A stretch of 64,000 bases of DNA from JAAYCI01 sp031549285 (lineage in GTDB: Bacteria > Bacillota > Clostridia > Oscillospirales > Ruminococcaceae), in the NCBI GenBank assembly GCA_031549285.1, contig JAVBPZ010000010.1, forward strand, positions 10,623 through 74,622, read 5' to 3'. Shown here in pieces: positions 33,900 through 41,779 of this stretch. The notes under the pieces are model-generated. The model was not told the DNA's origin. It did no database searches and worked only from the letters and a program-made list of their open reading frames with translations. Both the position numbers and the translations under genes were made by a program. Every line of letters starts with the position of its first letter. Positions within the stretch are counted from its first letter, which is position 1.

Positions 33900-35069
33900 C
33901 TATAATGCACAGATAATCAGGGTGTTGTTGTGGTTGCGGTTCAGGGTGGTGCCATCGGCGGCGTATACCGGGCACAGCTCGCCCCCGGAGTAAGAGCTGA
34001 TGAATGGCCGGCCGGCCTTTTGCAGCAGCTCGTTGCCGGCCTTCATCTCGGCCATGCCCTCATACCCCAGGGCGAAAAAGCGCCCGATGCAGGAAAAAAT
34101 GAGAAAGACTGCATCTGGCCGGTCGGCGATGGCTTTTTCGATGGTTCCCATGGTGGTGCCACGTATTTCATCCGGGTCGAACGAGCCCATGGATAGGGTG
34201 GCGCCCGCCGGTGTGTTGCCGCCGCACACGACGGCCCCCTCTGGTGTGGCGGCAAACATGGCCCGGATAACCGGCATGGTACCGTCGTTATAGTCCACAA
34301 TGATGGGGAAGGTATTAATACCGGTTATTGAACCGTCCTCGTTTTTAGTAAGGCCCAGCGATTGCAGGTAATCCACCGCCGGTACGCCATCGATGGTTTG
34401 CAGCAGATTTCCCTTCGATGCCGTGACCGCGCCGCGTTCGGGGAAAATCTTCGTATCGGAAATGGTGCCGATGTAGAAACTGGGCTGCAGGTTGCCGGCC
34501 AGCAGCAGAATGGCGAACCGGTCGGCCCAGGCTTCGCCGTTCAAAATGACCTTGCTGTCATGATAATCGCTGTTATGATCCACGGCATAGCTGCCAAAGT
34601 TCGGCAGGCCGCCGCTGATGCTGGACATGCGCTCGGCGTAATAATCCCCGCCCACATGGGTCAGCAGCGGGGCAAAACTAAGCATCAGTGCGGGCTTTTG
34701 CGTCAGCTTGCCCGCCGCGGTTTTGTACATTTCAGCCAGGGGTGCTTCCTCTTCCTCCATGACCGGCGCAGAGGCGGCGGTGGCAAACTCCACATCATCG
34801 CTGGTCAGCACCAGCAGCGACAGCATGGTGTCGCCCTCGCCCTGTGGCACGCCGCAAACAATGGTGGTGGCGCCAATGATATCAAACGGAAGGGCGTCAT
34901 TCAGCGCGGTTATCAGGCCGGAATCAATATATTCCGCATAGCAGGAAATGATGCCGACGGAATGGCTCAACAAGGGATTGGCGGCAAAGTCCAGCTGCGC
35001 CAGAATGTCCCGGACAGCGCTGTCGATGTCGTCAATTTCATAGGTGTTGGCCGTAAGGGTTTTCATCAT
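33900..35069 (-). CDS. FIST-domain signal-transduction protein
   Basis: 389 residues. FIST N domain (residues ~20-210; HSVGIISCYAEYIDSGLITAL, PFDIIGATTIVCG) and FIST C domain (~220-385; PIIVDYNDGTMPVIRAMFA, IEKAIADRPDAVFLIFSCIGR, SGGELCPVYA). FIST proteins bind small ligands, or haem/NO in NosP-type members, and act on partner kinases or cyclases. The gene starts the operon with the hybrid kinase and is divergent from a second hybrid kinase. GAGGTG lies before the ATG. Haem binding cannot be judged from sequence alone. Confidence 0.85.
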   Translation of the reverse strand: MMKTLTANTYEIDDIDSAVRDILAQLDFAANPLLSHSVGIISCYAEYIDSGLITALNDALPFDIIGATTIVCGVPQGEGDTMLSLLVLTSDDVEFATAASAPVMEEEEAPLAEMYKTAAGKLTQKPALMLSFAPLLTHVGGDYYAERMSSISGGLPNFGSYAVDHNSDYHDSKVILNGEAWADRFAILLLAGNLQPSFYIGTISDTKIFPERGAVTASKGNLLQTIDGVPAVDYLQSLGLTKNEDGSITGINTFPIIVDYNDGTMPVIRAMFAATPEGAVVCGGNTPAGATLSMGSFDPDEIRGTTMGTIEKAIADRPDAVFLIFSCIGRFFALGYEGMAEMKAGNELLQKAGRPFISSYSGGELCPVYAADGTTLNRNHNNTLIICAL

Positions 35070-35318
35070 GTGTCTTCACCTCGTGGTAAAAAATGAAAGG
35101 CGGCAGGGCACAGGGACACCCGGAAATTTCTGATAGCCGTTTCAGGAGACCATACAGTGCCCTGCCTGCTATTATACACGAACTGCTGTGTAAATGGAAT
35201 GAAAATTTTACGGGTATGTCCCGGCCAGGCCGGGCGGAAAAAGACAGGGCGGTTCCAGGTTGTGAATTTTTCATCCGGCAAGCCGCGCAAAGGCGGGATA
35301 TTGAATTTTTTCGATGCC

Positions 35319-35401
35319 TTGTATTATTAGACAAATAGGTGTATAATAAGCCAAATTTTTTAGGACACTGTTTTTGACCGTATAAAAACACGAAATAGAA
35401 T
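35319..35401 (+). promoter_or_regulatory. Two tandem promoters upstream of the hybrid kinase
   Basis: P1: TTGTAT (35319-35324), 17-bp spacer, TATAAT (35342-35347). P2: TTGACC (35374-35379), 16-bp spacer, TAGAAT (35396-35401). Both read towards the kinase gene. The remainder of the 422-base gap 35070-35491 between divergent genes is AT-rich without a gene. Confidence 0.55.
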
Positions 35402-35491
35402 GCCAATAAACAAGCAAGAAGTGCTTTATTCCGTGAACCAGCCGTTAATACCAAACAGCATGGTGCACTGCGCACCAAAGGGAGCATATAG

Positions 35492-36697
35492 ATGAAAGCC
35501 GCCAGCCAGCCCGCAGAAACCGTCGCCCAAAAACAAAACAGAACAGCCACGGTACCGCAGGATTTCCAGATGAATATCCTGGACGGGCTGGATGCGTGCG
35601 TGTATATTTCCGACATGGAAACCAACGAACTGTTGTTTGTGAACCGGCGGACAAAGGATACCTTTGGCCTGAATGACAGCGTGGTGGGTCAGCCATGCTG
35701 CCAGGTTTTTGGCGACGGCGCGAACACAACCTGCGGTTTTTGTCCTGTTGAGCAGCTGGCGCAGCAGCCCGCCACACCGGTGGTGTGGGAACAAAAAAGC
35801 ACCATCGACGGAAAAACCTACCGCAATGTAGACAGCGTGATCACGTGGGTGAACGGCAAGCAGGCACATATGCGCCAGGCAACCGATATTACCGGCATGA
35901 TGCAGGCGCAGCAGGAAGCGCACGAGGCCCGGGACCGGCTGGAGATTGCGCTGATGGCTTCCCATGCCGGTGTGTGGGACCTGGACCTGCAGGCGGGCAC
36001 CTTTACCTATGATAAATGGTGCGGCAAGCTGCTGGGGTTGCGCCCGGTGTCCGGTACCATATCCGCCCAAAAACTGGCCAGCCATTTTGACAAAATCATG
36101 CAGTCGGACGGTGGTGCCGAGGTGAAACAGGCGCTGCGCACCCAGGACCAGAATGCCGAGTGGCCGGTGCGGGACTCGAAGCTGGTGTTTCCGGACGGGC
36201 AGGTGCGGTATATCCGCAGCTATGGAACTACCGAGCGGGACAACGCCGGCCAGACCGTCCGGGTCATTGGCATGAACATGGATATAACCCAAAGCGTCAC
36301 GCTGGAAAATGAGCTGAAAGCCGCCAAAACCGCTGCTGTAAAACAAGGCCATGCCGATGCGGACGAGCGCACGCAGGTCATGCTGGATGCCACACCGTTG
36401 GCCGCCTCGTTCTGGGACGAAGAGGGCAATATGCTGGACTGCAACATGGAGGCAGTGCGGCTGTTTGGCCTGAGCGGAAAGGCGGAATACATCGAGCATT
36501 TTTATGATTTGAACCCCGAATACCAGCCGGACGGCATGAGCACGGCGGAAAAAGCCTCCGCTGAAATTGCCGCGGCGTTTAAAACAGGGTACCGCCGGTT
36601 TGAATGGATGTATTTGACAGTGGATGGCCAGCCGTTGCCGGTGGAAACCATTCTGGTGCGGGTACCGTGGCGCGGCGAATACCGCCTGGCGGCCTAG
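35492..36697 (+). CDS. N-terminal PAS part of a hybrid histidine kinase, ending at an in-frame TAG
   Basis: 401 residues before a TAG at 36695-36697. Three PAS-like domains (~25-140, ~150-275, ~290-400). The first has a Cys-rich patch, VGQPCCQVFGDGANTTCGFCP, like PAS domains of clostridial signalling proteins (quoted region is residues ~69-89). The frame continues without shift past the TAG (…RLAA-stop-SRDLREIKAIEQDRL…), where PAS-kinase linkers usually read YSRDLREIK. A single base change Tyr codon to TAG explains it. Without readthrough the product is a sensor fragment with no kinase. Confidence 0.75.
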   Translation: MKAASQPAETVAQKQNRTATVPQDFQMNILDGLDACVYISDMETNELLFVNRRTKDTFGLNDSVVGQPCCQVFGDGANTTCGFCPVEQLAQQPATPVVWEQKSTIDGKTYRNVDSVITWVNGKQAHMRQATDITGMMQAQQEAHEARDRLEIALMASHAGVWDLDLQAGTFTYDKWCGKLLGLRPVSGTISAQKLASHFDKIMQSDGGAEVKQALRTQDQNAEWPVRDSKLVFPDGQVRYIRSYGTTERDNAGQTVRVIGMNMDITQSVTLENELKAAKTAAVKQGHADADERTQVMLDATPLAASFWDEEGNMLDCNMEAVRLFGLSGKAEYIEHFYDLNPEYQPDGMSTAEKASAEIAAAFKTGYRRFEWMYLTVDGQPLPVETILVRVPWRGEYRLAA

Positions 36698-36760
36698 TCC
36701 CGTGACCTGCGGGAGATAAAAGCGATAGAGCAGGATCGCCTGAAGGCCATCCAGCACAGC

Positions 36761-38560
36761 GTGGATATGGAGATGCAGGCGCAGTATGCCCTGGCGGCGT
36801 CCGAGGCGAAAAGCCAGTTCCTTTCCAACATGTCACACGAGATACGCACCCCCATGAACGCTATTGTTGGCATGGCGGACCTGCTGGTTATCGAGGATTT
36901 GAACGACCGCCAGCGTTCCTATGTGAGTGATATCCAGACATCGGCCACGTCGCTGCTGGGCATCATCAACGATATTTTGGATTTTTCCAAGATAGAGGCG
37001 GGCAAGCTGCAGCTGGCGCCAGTGGATTATGACATTACCCAGCTGCTGCACAACATCGAGTCGATGTTTATGTTCACCGCCCAGAAAAAAGGCATCTTCT
37101 TTGAAATGAACCTGCGGCAGGAGCTGCCGGCGTGTTTGCTGGGCGACGATATTCGCCTGCGCCAGGCGCTGGTGAACATACTGGGCAACGCCGTAAAGTT
37201 CACGCGGGAAGGCGGGGTGCGCCTTACGGTGGAGATGGCGGCGGACTGGCTGTATTTTGAAATTTCAGACACCGGCATCGGTATGAGGGAGGAGGATATC
37301 CCGCGCATTTTCAATGAATTTGACCAGCTGGATATCCGCAACAACCGTGCCATTACCGGCACCGGGCTGGGCCTGGCCATTACCCAGAACCTTATTTCCA
37401 TGATGGGCGGGACCATCCGCGTGGAAAGCGAGTATGGCAAGGGAACCACCTTTTTTGTGGGTATCCCCATGATATTGGGGCACGCGGAAAACCTGCCCAC
37501 GCCGGAAAAAGCGTGGAAACCGGTGTACGCGCCGCAGGCGGAAATTTTGGTGGTGGATGACAACGAGGTGAACCTGAACGTGGTGGCGGGGCTGCTGCAG
37601 CTGTCGGGCATTGCCTGCGATACCGTGCTTAGCGGGCAGGCGGCTATTGATAAAGTGAAGGCCAAACAATACGATCTGGTGTTTATGGACCACATGATGC
37701 CGGAGATGGATGGTATAGAAGCGACCCGGATTTTGCGCCAAAGCCACAGCAAGGAAGAGCTGCCGATTGTGGCGCTGACCGCCAACGCCATTGAAGGTGT
37801 GCGCGAGACGCTGTTGGATGCGCAGATGAATGACTATCTGTCGAAACCACTGGACAAAACCCGCCTGAACGAGGTGCTGCAGAAATGGCTGCCGGCTGAA
37901 AAAATAGGCGAGGCGCCACAGCGCGCGGATGCGCCGGCAGAGGCAGCGCTCTCGCCGCTGCTGGAAAAGGTGAACGAGATAGCGGCGGTGGATGTGCCGC
38001 TGGGTCTTTCGCGCATTGGCGGGCTGCAGGAGGCATATGAAAAGTCTCTGCGCATATTGGCGCGGCGGCTGCCGGAAAGCCGCGAGCGGCTGGAGGCATT
38101 TTTGCAGGCGGAAGACCTGAAAGGCTTTGGCATAGAGGTGCATGGCCTGAAAGGTTCTTTGAACAACATCGGCGCCGGGGCCCTGGCGGCAGAGGCGGAG
38201 GAACTGGAACTATGTGCACAGAAGCAGGATATGGAATTTTGCCGGGAAAATTTCCCGACCTTGGCAGCCGGGATAACCCTGCTGCAGCGTCAGCTGGCCG
38301 CGGCGGTGCAGCAGTGCACCCGGGCCCAGGCGCACCCCAAGGGAAAAGGGGAGAGAAAAGCGCTGCAGCAACAGCTGCCGATGGTCCGTGATATGCTGGA
38401 CGCTTTTGAAGCGGATGAAGCCTTTGAGATGCTGCAGGAACTGGCGCTGTTTGATTTTGAAAGTGATATAAATGAACAGCTGGCCGATATTATGCGCCTG
38501 GTGGAAGAGTTTGAATACGGGCAGGCGATGGAGGACATCGAAACGCTGCTAAGAACCTAG
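36761..38560 (+). CDS. C-terminal kinase-receiver-Hpt part of the interrupted hybrid kinase
   Basis: 599 residues when read from the GTG at 36761, in the same frame as the preceding PAS half. HisKA (SFLSNMSHEIRTPMNAIVGMA-like, phospho-His), HATPase (NILGNAVKF, DTGIGMREEDIP, GTGLGLAITQN), receiver (LVVDDNEVNLN, Asp in LVFMDHMMPEMDG), then an Hpt domain with His in VHGLKGSLNNIG and a ~80-residue acidic C-terminal helix region. Complete phosphorelay machinery survives, so either readthrough, reinitiation at the GTG or a very recent nonsense mutation is likely. No ribosome site is evident before the GTG. Confidence 0.75.
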   Translation: MDMEMQAQYALAASEAKSQFLSNMSHEIRTPMNAIVGMADLLVIEDLNDRQRSYVSDIQTSATSLLGIINDILDFSKIEAGKLQLAPVDYDITQLLHNIESMFMFTAQKKGIFFEMNLRQELPACLLGDDIRLRQALVNILGNAVKFTREGGVRLTVEMAADWLYFEISDTGIGMREEDIPRIFNEFDQLDIRNNRAITGTGLGLAITQNLISMMGGTIRVESEYGKGTTFFVGIPMILGHAENLPTPEKAWKPVYAPQAEILVVDDNEVNLNVVAGLLQLSGIACDTVLSGQAAIDKVKAKQYDLVFMDHMMPEMDGIEATRILRQSHSKEELPIVALTANAIEGVRETLLDAQMNDYLSKPLDKTRLNEVLQKWLPAEKIGEAPQRADAPAEAALSPLLEKVNEIAAVDVPLGLSRIGGLQEAYEKSLRILARRLPESRERLEAFLQAEDLKGFGIEVHGLKGSLNNIGAGALAAEAEELELCAQKQDMEFCRENFPTLAAGITLLQRQLAAAVQQCTRAQAHPKGKGERKALQQQLPMVRDMLDAFEADEAFEMLQELALFDFESDINEQLADIMRLVEEFEYGQAMEDIETLLRT

Positions 38561-38624
38561 CGAGCGGAGTTTTGCAAAGGCATAAATTTACGGCGATGGC
38601 TGGTGTTCCTGTATCCCAGGCAGA

Positions 38625-38663
38625 AAATAAATATCCCCCGGCTACGCCGGGGGCTATTTATTT
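38625..38663. terminator. Bidirectional terminator between hybrid kinase and acetyltransferase
   Basis: AAATAAATA-T-CCCCCGGC pairs with GCCGGGGG-C-TATTTATTT around a TAC loop, giving an 17-bp stem with one mismatch and A/T flanks. The final codons (Asn-Lys-stop) of the minus-strand acetyltransferase lie in one arm. Confidence 0.85.
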
Positions 38664-39493
38664 GTGCCTTTTGAGCTTTCGCTGGAACAATGCGTTTCCA
38701 GATACTTGCGCCTTCTGGGGCAGCTGGGGCAGGCGGGGTCATAGCAAAGAAGAAAATCCGGTTTTTCACGCAAGACCTTCACCGTGAAATCCACAACGGG
38801 CTTTGCGTCCATCAACATTGCCACAGCCTCGCCGACAGAACCGTAATGTACCAGGCCTTCATAATACAGCATGCCTTCAAGGCGGTTAAAAGCCCCGCTG
38901 TGTCCCGGGAAATTATCCTGATACACTTTTTTAGGGTTGCCGTTTTCGTCCAGTGTAAGGGCATAGTTTGCCCAGTTTTCATTGTACGGAATATGGTTAT
39001 ACGGTGTTTTCAGTATTGCATCGGCAAGATGGATGCAGGTGTTTCTGTCGTGCCCAACACCCAGCAACAAAACCTTGCCGCCGTTACTGTAAAAACGAAA
39101 AAGCGGCGAATCCGCATCGAATGGGTCACGCAGGCAGTGGGTAGCAGTCAAAAATTCTGCGTTGTGCCCCAGCGCGATTGTTGAATGGCTTGGGTGGGCG
39201 CTTCGAAGAGTTCCCGGCCATTTGCGCAACGTTTCAGAAACGATGCCGTTCTGAACGCCGGGGCTGTTCATCTTATCATACGCTTCTTCCACACATCCCG
39301 GGTAATTCATGCTGTGTGCAGGCATGGCCAACGTGCCTTTGGGCCCCAGGACTGCCAGAATGGTTTCAATCAAACCGGCCGGCCCGTCTTCCACCATGCC
39401 GATTTTTTTGAAGGAGCAATGCAGATAAAGCATATCCCCTTCGTTTATGCCCATACGCCTCAATTCAGTTGCCAATTGTTTTTTTGTAAGCAT
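38654..39493 (-). CDS. Aminoglycoside 3-N-acetyltransferase family protein
   Basis: 279 residues. AAC(3)/YokD-type acetyltransferase fold: GINEGDMLYLHCSFKKIG, LAVLGPKGTLAMPAHS, SAHPSHSTIALG and LLLGVGHDRNTCIHLAD are family motifs, with the His in HPSHS and the Asp/His in the latter as likely catalytic or CoA-site residues. It transfers acetyl from acetyl-CoA to an amine; whether an aminoglycoside or another substrate cannot be told. It follows the GNAT gene by 12 bases in one operon. The C-terminus has a Cys cluster (CYDPACPSCP) that is not part of the core family. Confidence 0.8.
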   Translation of the reverse strand: MLTKKQLATELRRMGINEGDMLYLHCSFKKIGMVEDGPAGLIETILAVLGPKGTLAMPAHSMNYPGCVEEAYDKMNSPGVQNGIVSETLRKWPGTLRSAHPSHSTIALGHNAEFLTATHCLRDPFDADSPLFRFYSNGGKVLLLGVGHDRNTCIHLADAILKTPYNHIPYNENWANYALTLDENGNPKKVYQDNFPGHSGAFNRLEGMLYYEGLVHYGSVGEAVAMLMDAKPVVDFTVKVLREKPDFLLCYDPACPSCPRRRKYLETHCSSESSKGTNK

Positions 39494-39505
39494 AGAAAAT
39501 TACCC

Positions 39506-39958
39506 TTATAGATCCTGCGCAAGTATGATCATATCGATGCATTGGTTCCCGTTGTCCATAATCGGCTTCGAATAATTATCAATAAAAAAATTCCGTATGA
39601 CCCCGGTTTGTTTAAATCCACAGCTTTTGTAAAAAGCAATATGGAAACCGGGCACATCGGCGGTGCCAAGCAATATTTTGTGCAAGCCCATTTTCCGGGC
39701 GTTCTCCACGGCATATTGCACCAGGGCGCGGCCGATGCCTTGTTTTTGCAGGTGTGGGCTCACCGCCAAGTTTTTTAGTTCGCACCGCTCTTTGTCCAGC
39801 ACAAGCAGCGCGCACACGCCAACCGGTCTTGCATTTTCCACAGCAACAAAAAGGTCACAATTTTTTGCGTAGCTAGCCACCACCGCTTCTTCCGGGTCGG
39901 CAAGAAGCAACAGATTCATCACCGGGGCAATGTCCCCGTCCCACTTCATAATATTCAC
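39506..39958 (-). CDS. GNAT-family N-acetyltransferase
   Basis: 150 residues. The acetyl-CoA-binding motif QKQGIGRALVQYAVENA and preceding beta-bulge LKNLAVSPHL mark a GNAT fold, and FYKSCGFKQTGVIRNFF near the end is the typical C-terminal strand region. A GTG start at 39958 has GGGAGC nine bases upstream; an ATG at 39949 is the alternative. It probably forms an operon with the AAC(3)-like gene. Substrate unknown. Confidence 0.82.
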   Translation of the reverse strand: MNIMKWDGDIAPVMNLLLLADPEEAVVASYAKNCDLFVAVENARPVGVCALLVLDKERCELKNLAVSPHLQKQGIGRALVQYAVENARKMGLHKILLGTADVPGFHIAFYKSCGFKQTGVIRNFFIDNYSKPIMDNGNQCIDMIILAQDL

Positions 39959-40075
39959 GGTATCGTTGCTCCCTGTTCTGCACTTGTGTTTTTATTGGCG
40001 ACGCCACAAAATGGTGCACCCGTACGTTGTTTCAATGACGGAGGCCGGGCGTCTTTTCCGCCTTGACCACAGGCG

Positions 40076-40852
40076 CTAAACACAAACAAGATTCACACCC
40101 ATATCATAATACTTTTGCGCAATGTCGTCAGGCAAACCGTTATCGGTAATAAGACAATGTACATTTTCCAGGGATACGAAAGAAATGAGAGATTGTCTGT
40201 TGAACTTTTCCGAATGTGCCAGAATCACATTGTTATCTGCGCGCATGGAAAGTTCCGTATCAAAACGAACCGTGTCAATGTCCATAGCCATTACGCCGGC
40301 GGGTGTAACCGCATCTGCGCCAATGAAACAATAATTGAACCGCAGGTCTTTCAGCGCCATTTCGCTTAGGTAACCAACAAAATCTTTGCGGTCGTCACGA
40401 TATTGCCCCCCGATCATCATAATATTGGACTGAACGGGGTAGAGGATATTCAGGTTTACCAAAGAGTTTGTGAAGATAACGACATTTGTAAGCTCTTGGT
40501 TGCGCAAACGTTCTGCCAAAGCAAGAGAAAAGTGGTGCAGCGTTGTTCCGGCCTCGATAAAAATAACCTGGTCGTTCTTCACCAGTTTACTTGCATACTG
40601 CGCAATTCGTATTTTTTCATCCACAAATTCGTTGCGCAGGCGCTCGAAAGAATAAGGGCTTTTTTCCAGGGGAAGATGTTTGATTCTCCCGTGGGTGCGT
40701 ATTACGCGGCCCTCCTGCGCAAGCTGTGTACACAGGCGCCGCGCGGTGGGCAAAGACACCTTAAAATGATCGGCGACTTCCTCCACAGAAAGCGAGTTTG
40801 TCATCTGCAGCATCGCCAATAATTCTTTTTTTCGATATTCTATCTTGCCCAT
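40076..40852 (-). CDS. DeoR-family transcriptional regulator of the adjacent catabolic cluster
   Basis: 258 residues from the ATG at 40852 (AAAGGTGG upstream; the ORF extends to 40885). N-terminal winged helix (RKKELLAMLQ ... SVEEVADHFKVSLPTARRLC) and C-terminal sugar-phosphate sensing domain of DeoR/GlpR type with AGTTLHHFSLAL, TNSLVNLNIL and GADAVTPAGVMAMD. Such regulators usually bind a phosphorylated sugar made by the pathway kinase. It is divergent from the 14-gene cluster and has an inverted repeat 23-43 bases upstream of its start, so I infer it represses both directions. Confidence 0.88.
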   Translation of the reverse strand: MGKIEYRKKELLAMLQMTNSLSVEEVADHFKVSLPTARRLCTQLAQEGRVIRTHGRIKHLPLEKSPYSFERLRNEFVDEKIRIAQYASKLVKNDQVIFIEAGTTLHHFSLALAERLRNQELTNVVIFTNSLVNLNILYPVQSNIMMIGGQYRDDRKDFVGYLSEMALKDLRFNYCFIGADAVTPAGVMAMDIDTVRFDTELSMRADNNVILAHSEKFNRQSLISFVSLENVHCLITDNGLPDDIAQKYYDMGVNLVCV

Positions 40853-40874
40853 AAGCCACCTTTGTGCAGAACGT

Positions 40875-40895
40875 ATTTGATACAATCGATCAAAT
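40875..40895. promoter_or_regulatory. Candidate DeoR operator, inverted repeat
   Basis: ATTTGAT-N7-ATCAAAT, exact arms, in the region between the regulator and the catabolic operon and close to the regulator start. Autoregulation is inferred. Confidence 0.6.
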
Positions 40896-40982
40896 TTACT
40901 ATAAGATAAATGAGCGGATAAGTCAATATTTTTCCCCGTTATGGTTAAAACAACGAAAAGCGCCTCGAAATAGCGCTGGTTA

Positions 40983-41134
40983 TGATTGAAAATCGCTCAC
41001 TACGAACGTGCAAATTGTAAAATATGGAAAATATATGTCGAACATATTGACAGGAACCATTAAAACGGTTAATATGGTGGCGAAATCCTACACAAAAGAA
41101 CATTTTTGTGGAATAAATGAGCGAAAATCAATCA
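40983..41134 (+). promoter_or_regulatory. Catabolic operon promoter flanked by two related 17-bp motifs
   Basis: TTGACA (41047-41052), 17-bp spacer, TAATAT (41070-41075) form a strong promoter. It is bracketed by TGATTGAAAATCGCTCA (40983-40999) and TGAGCGAAAATCAATCA (41118-41134), opposite in orientation and matching at 14 of 17 positions, suitable for a repressor binding upstream and downstream and looping. The TAATATGG end also belongs to a short dyad CCATTAA-N5-TTAATATGG. Confidence 0.65.
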
Positions 41135-41162
41135 AAACTCGACAACAGGAGATATATCCGTC

Positions 41163-41666
41163 ATGAGTTGTTATCATTCGAGCTTTACCATCCAATCCGA
41201 CAGAAGAGTTACCTTCGACGACGTTACAGACAAGGCGAAAGAAATTGTCGGCAAGTCGGGAATTTACAATGGTTTGCTAACTGTTTTCTCGCAGCACACC
41301 ACCTGTGGCGTGCTGATACAGGAACAATCTGATGATGTGAATTACTGGGGCACACAGTTTATTTTACAGGACATGGTGGATGGATTTTCAAAAATTTTTC
41401 CCAAGTGCGAAACAGAGGGTCAATACCTGCACCCGGGGCCTCTTCACATTGACATTGCCGCGCGCGAGCGTGCGGAAGAGCCGGCATGGAGCCTGAACAC
41501 CGATGGGCATTTGCGCTCGGCGTTGCTGGGGCGTTCGGTTACGGCGCCCATCGTAGACGGTGAAGTTCAGCTGGGTGAATTTGGAAGGATCTATTTTGTG
41601 GATTTCGATCAGGTGCGCTCACGTGAGCGCACAGTGAGGGTGACGGTTCTGGGCGATTATGCCTAA
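41163..41666 (+). CDS. YjbQ/UPF0047 family protein, copy 1
   Basis: 167 residues. Family hallmarks: FSQHTTCGVLIQEQ, QYLHPGP and LNTDGHLRSALLGRS, containing the conserved His residues thought to bind metal, and the final GRIYFVDFDQVRSRERTVRV strand pattern. Escherichia coli YjbQ can replace thiamine phosphate synthase weakly, but its natural role is unknown. This is the first gene behind the operon promoter. A second member closes the operon at 55136, so two paralogs act in one pathway. CAGGAG precedes the ATG. Confidence 0.88.
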   Translation: MSCYHSSFTIQSDRRVTFDDVTDKAKEIVGKSGIYNGLLTVFSQHTTCGVLIQEQSDDVNYWGTQFILQDMVDGFSKIFPKCETEGQYLHPGPLHIDIAARERAEEPAWSLNTDGHLRSALLGRSVTAPIVDGEVQLGEFGRIYFVDFDQVRSRERTVRVTVLGDYA

Positions 41667-41779
41667 AAGCAATTCGTAACAGAAGTCGCTCAGGGTAGCA
41701 GTTTTTAAATGGCGTGTTGCACCCGGCGCAATACGCATTGGCGATGATGGCACCCGTGTTTCCGTAACAGGAGAAAAAA

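Noticed and set aside
38654..39493. Calling the AAC(3)-like gene an aminoglycoside resistance determinant
   Set aside because: Many family members act on other amines and nothing in the neighbourhood indicates mobile resistance.
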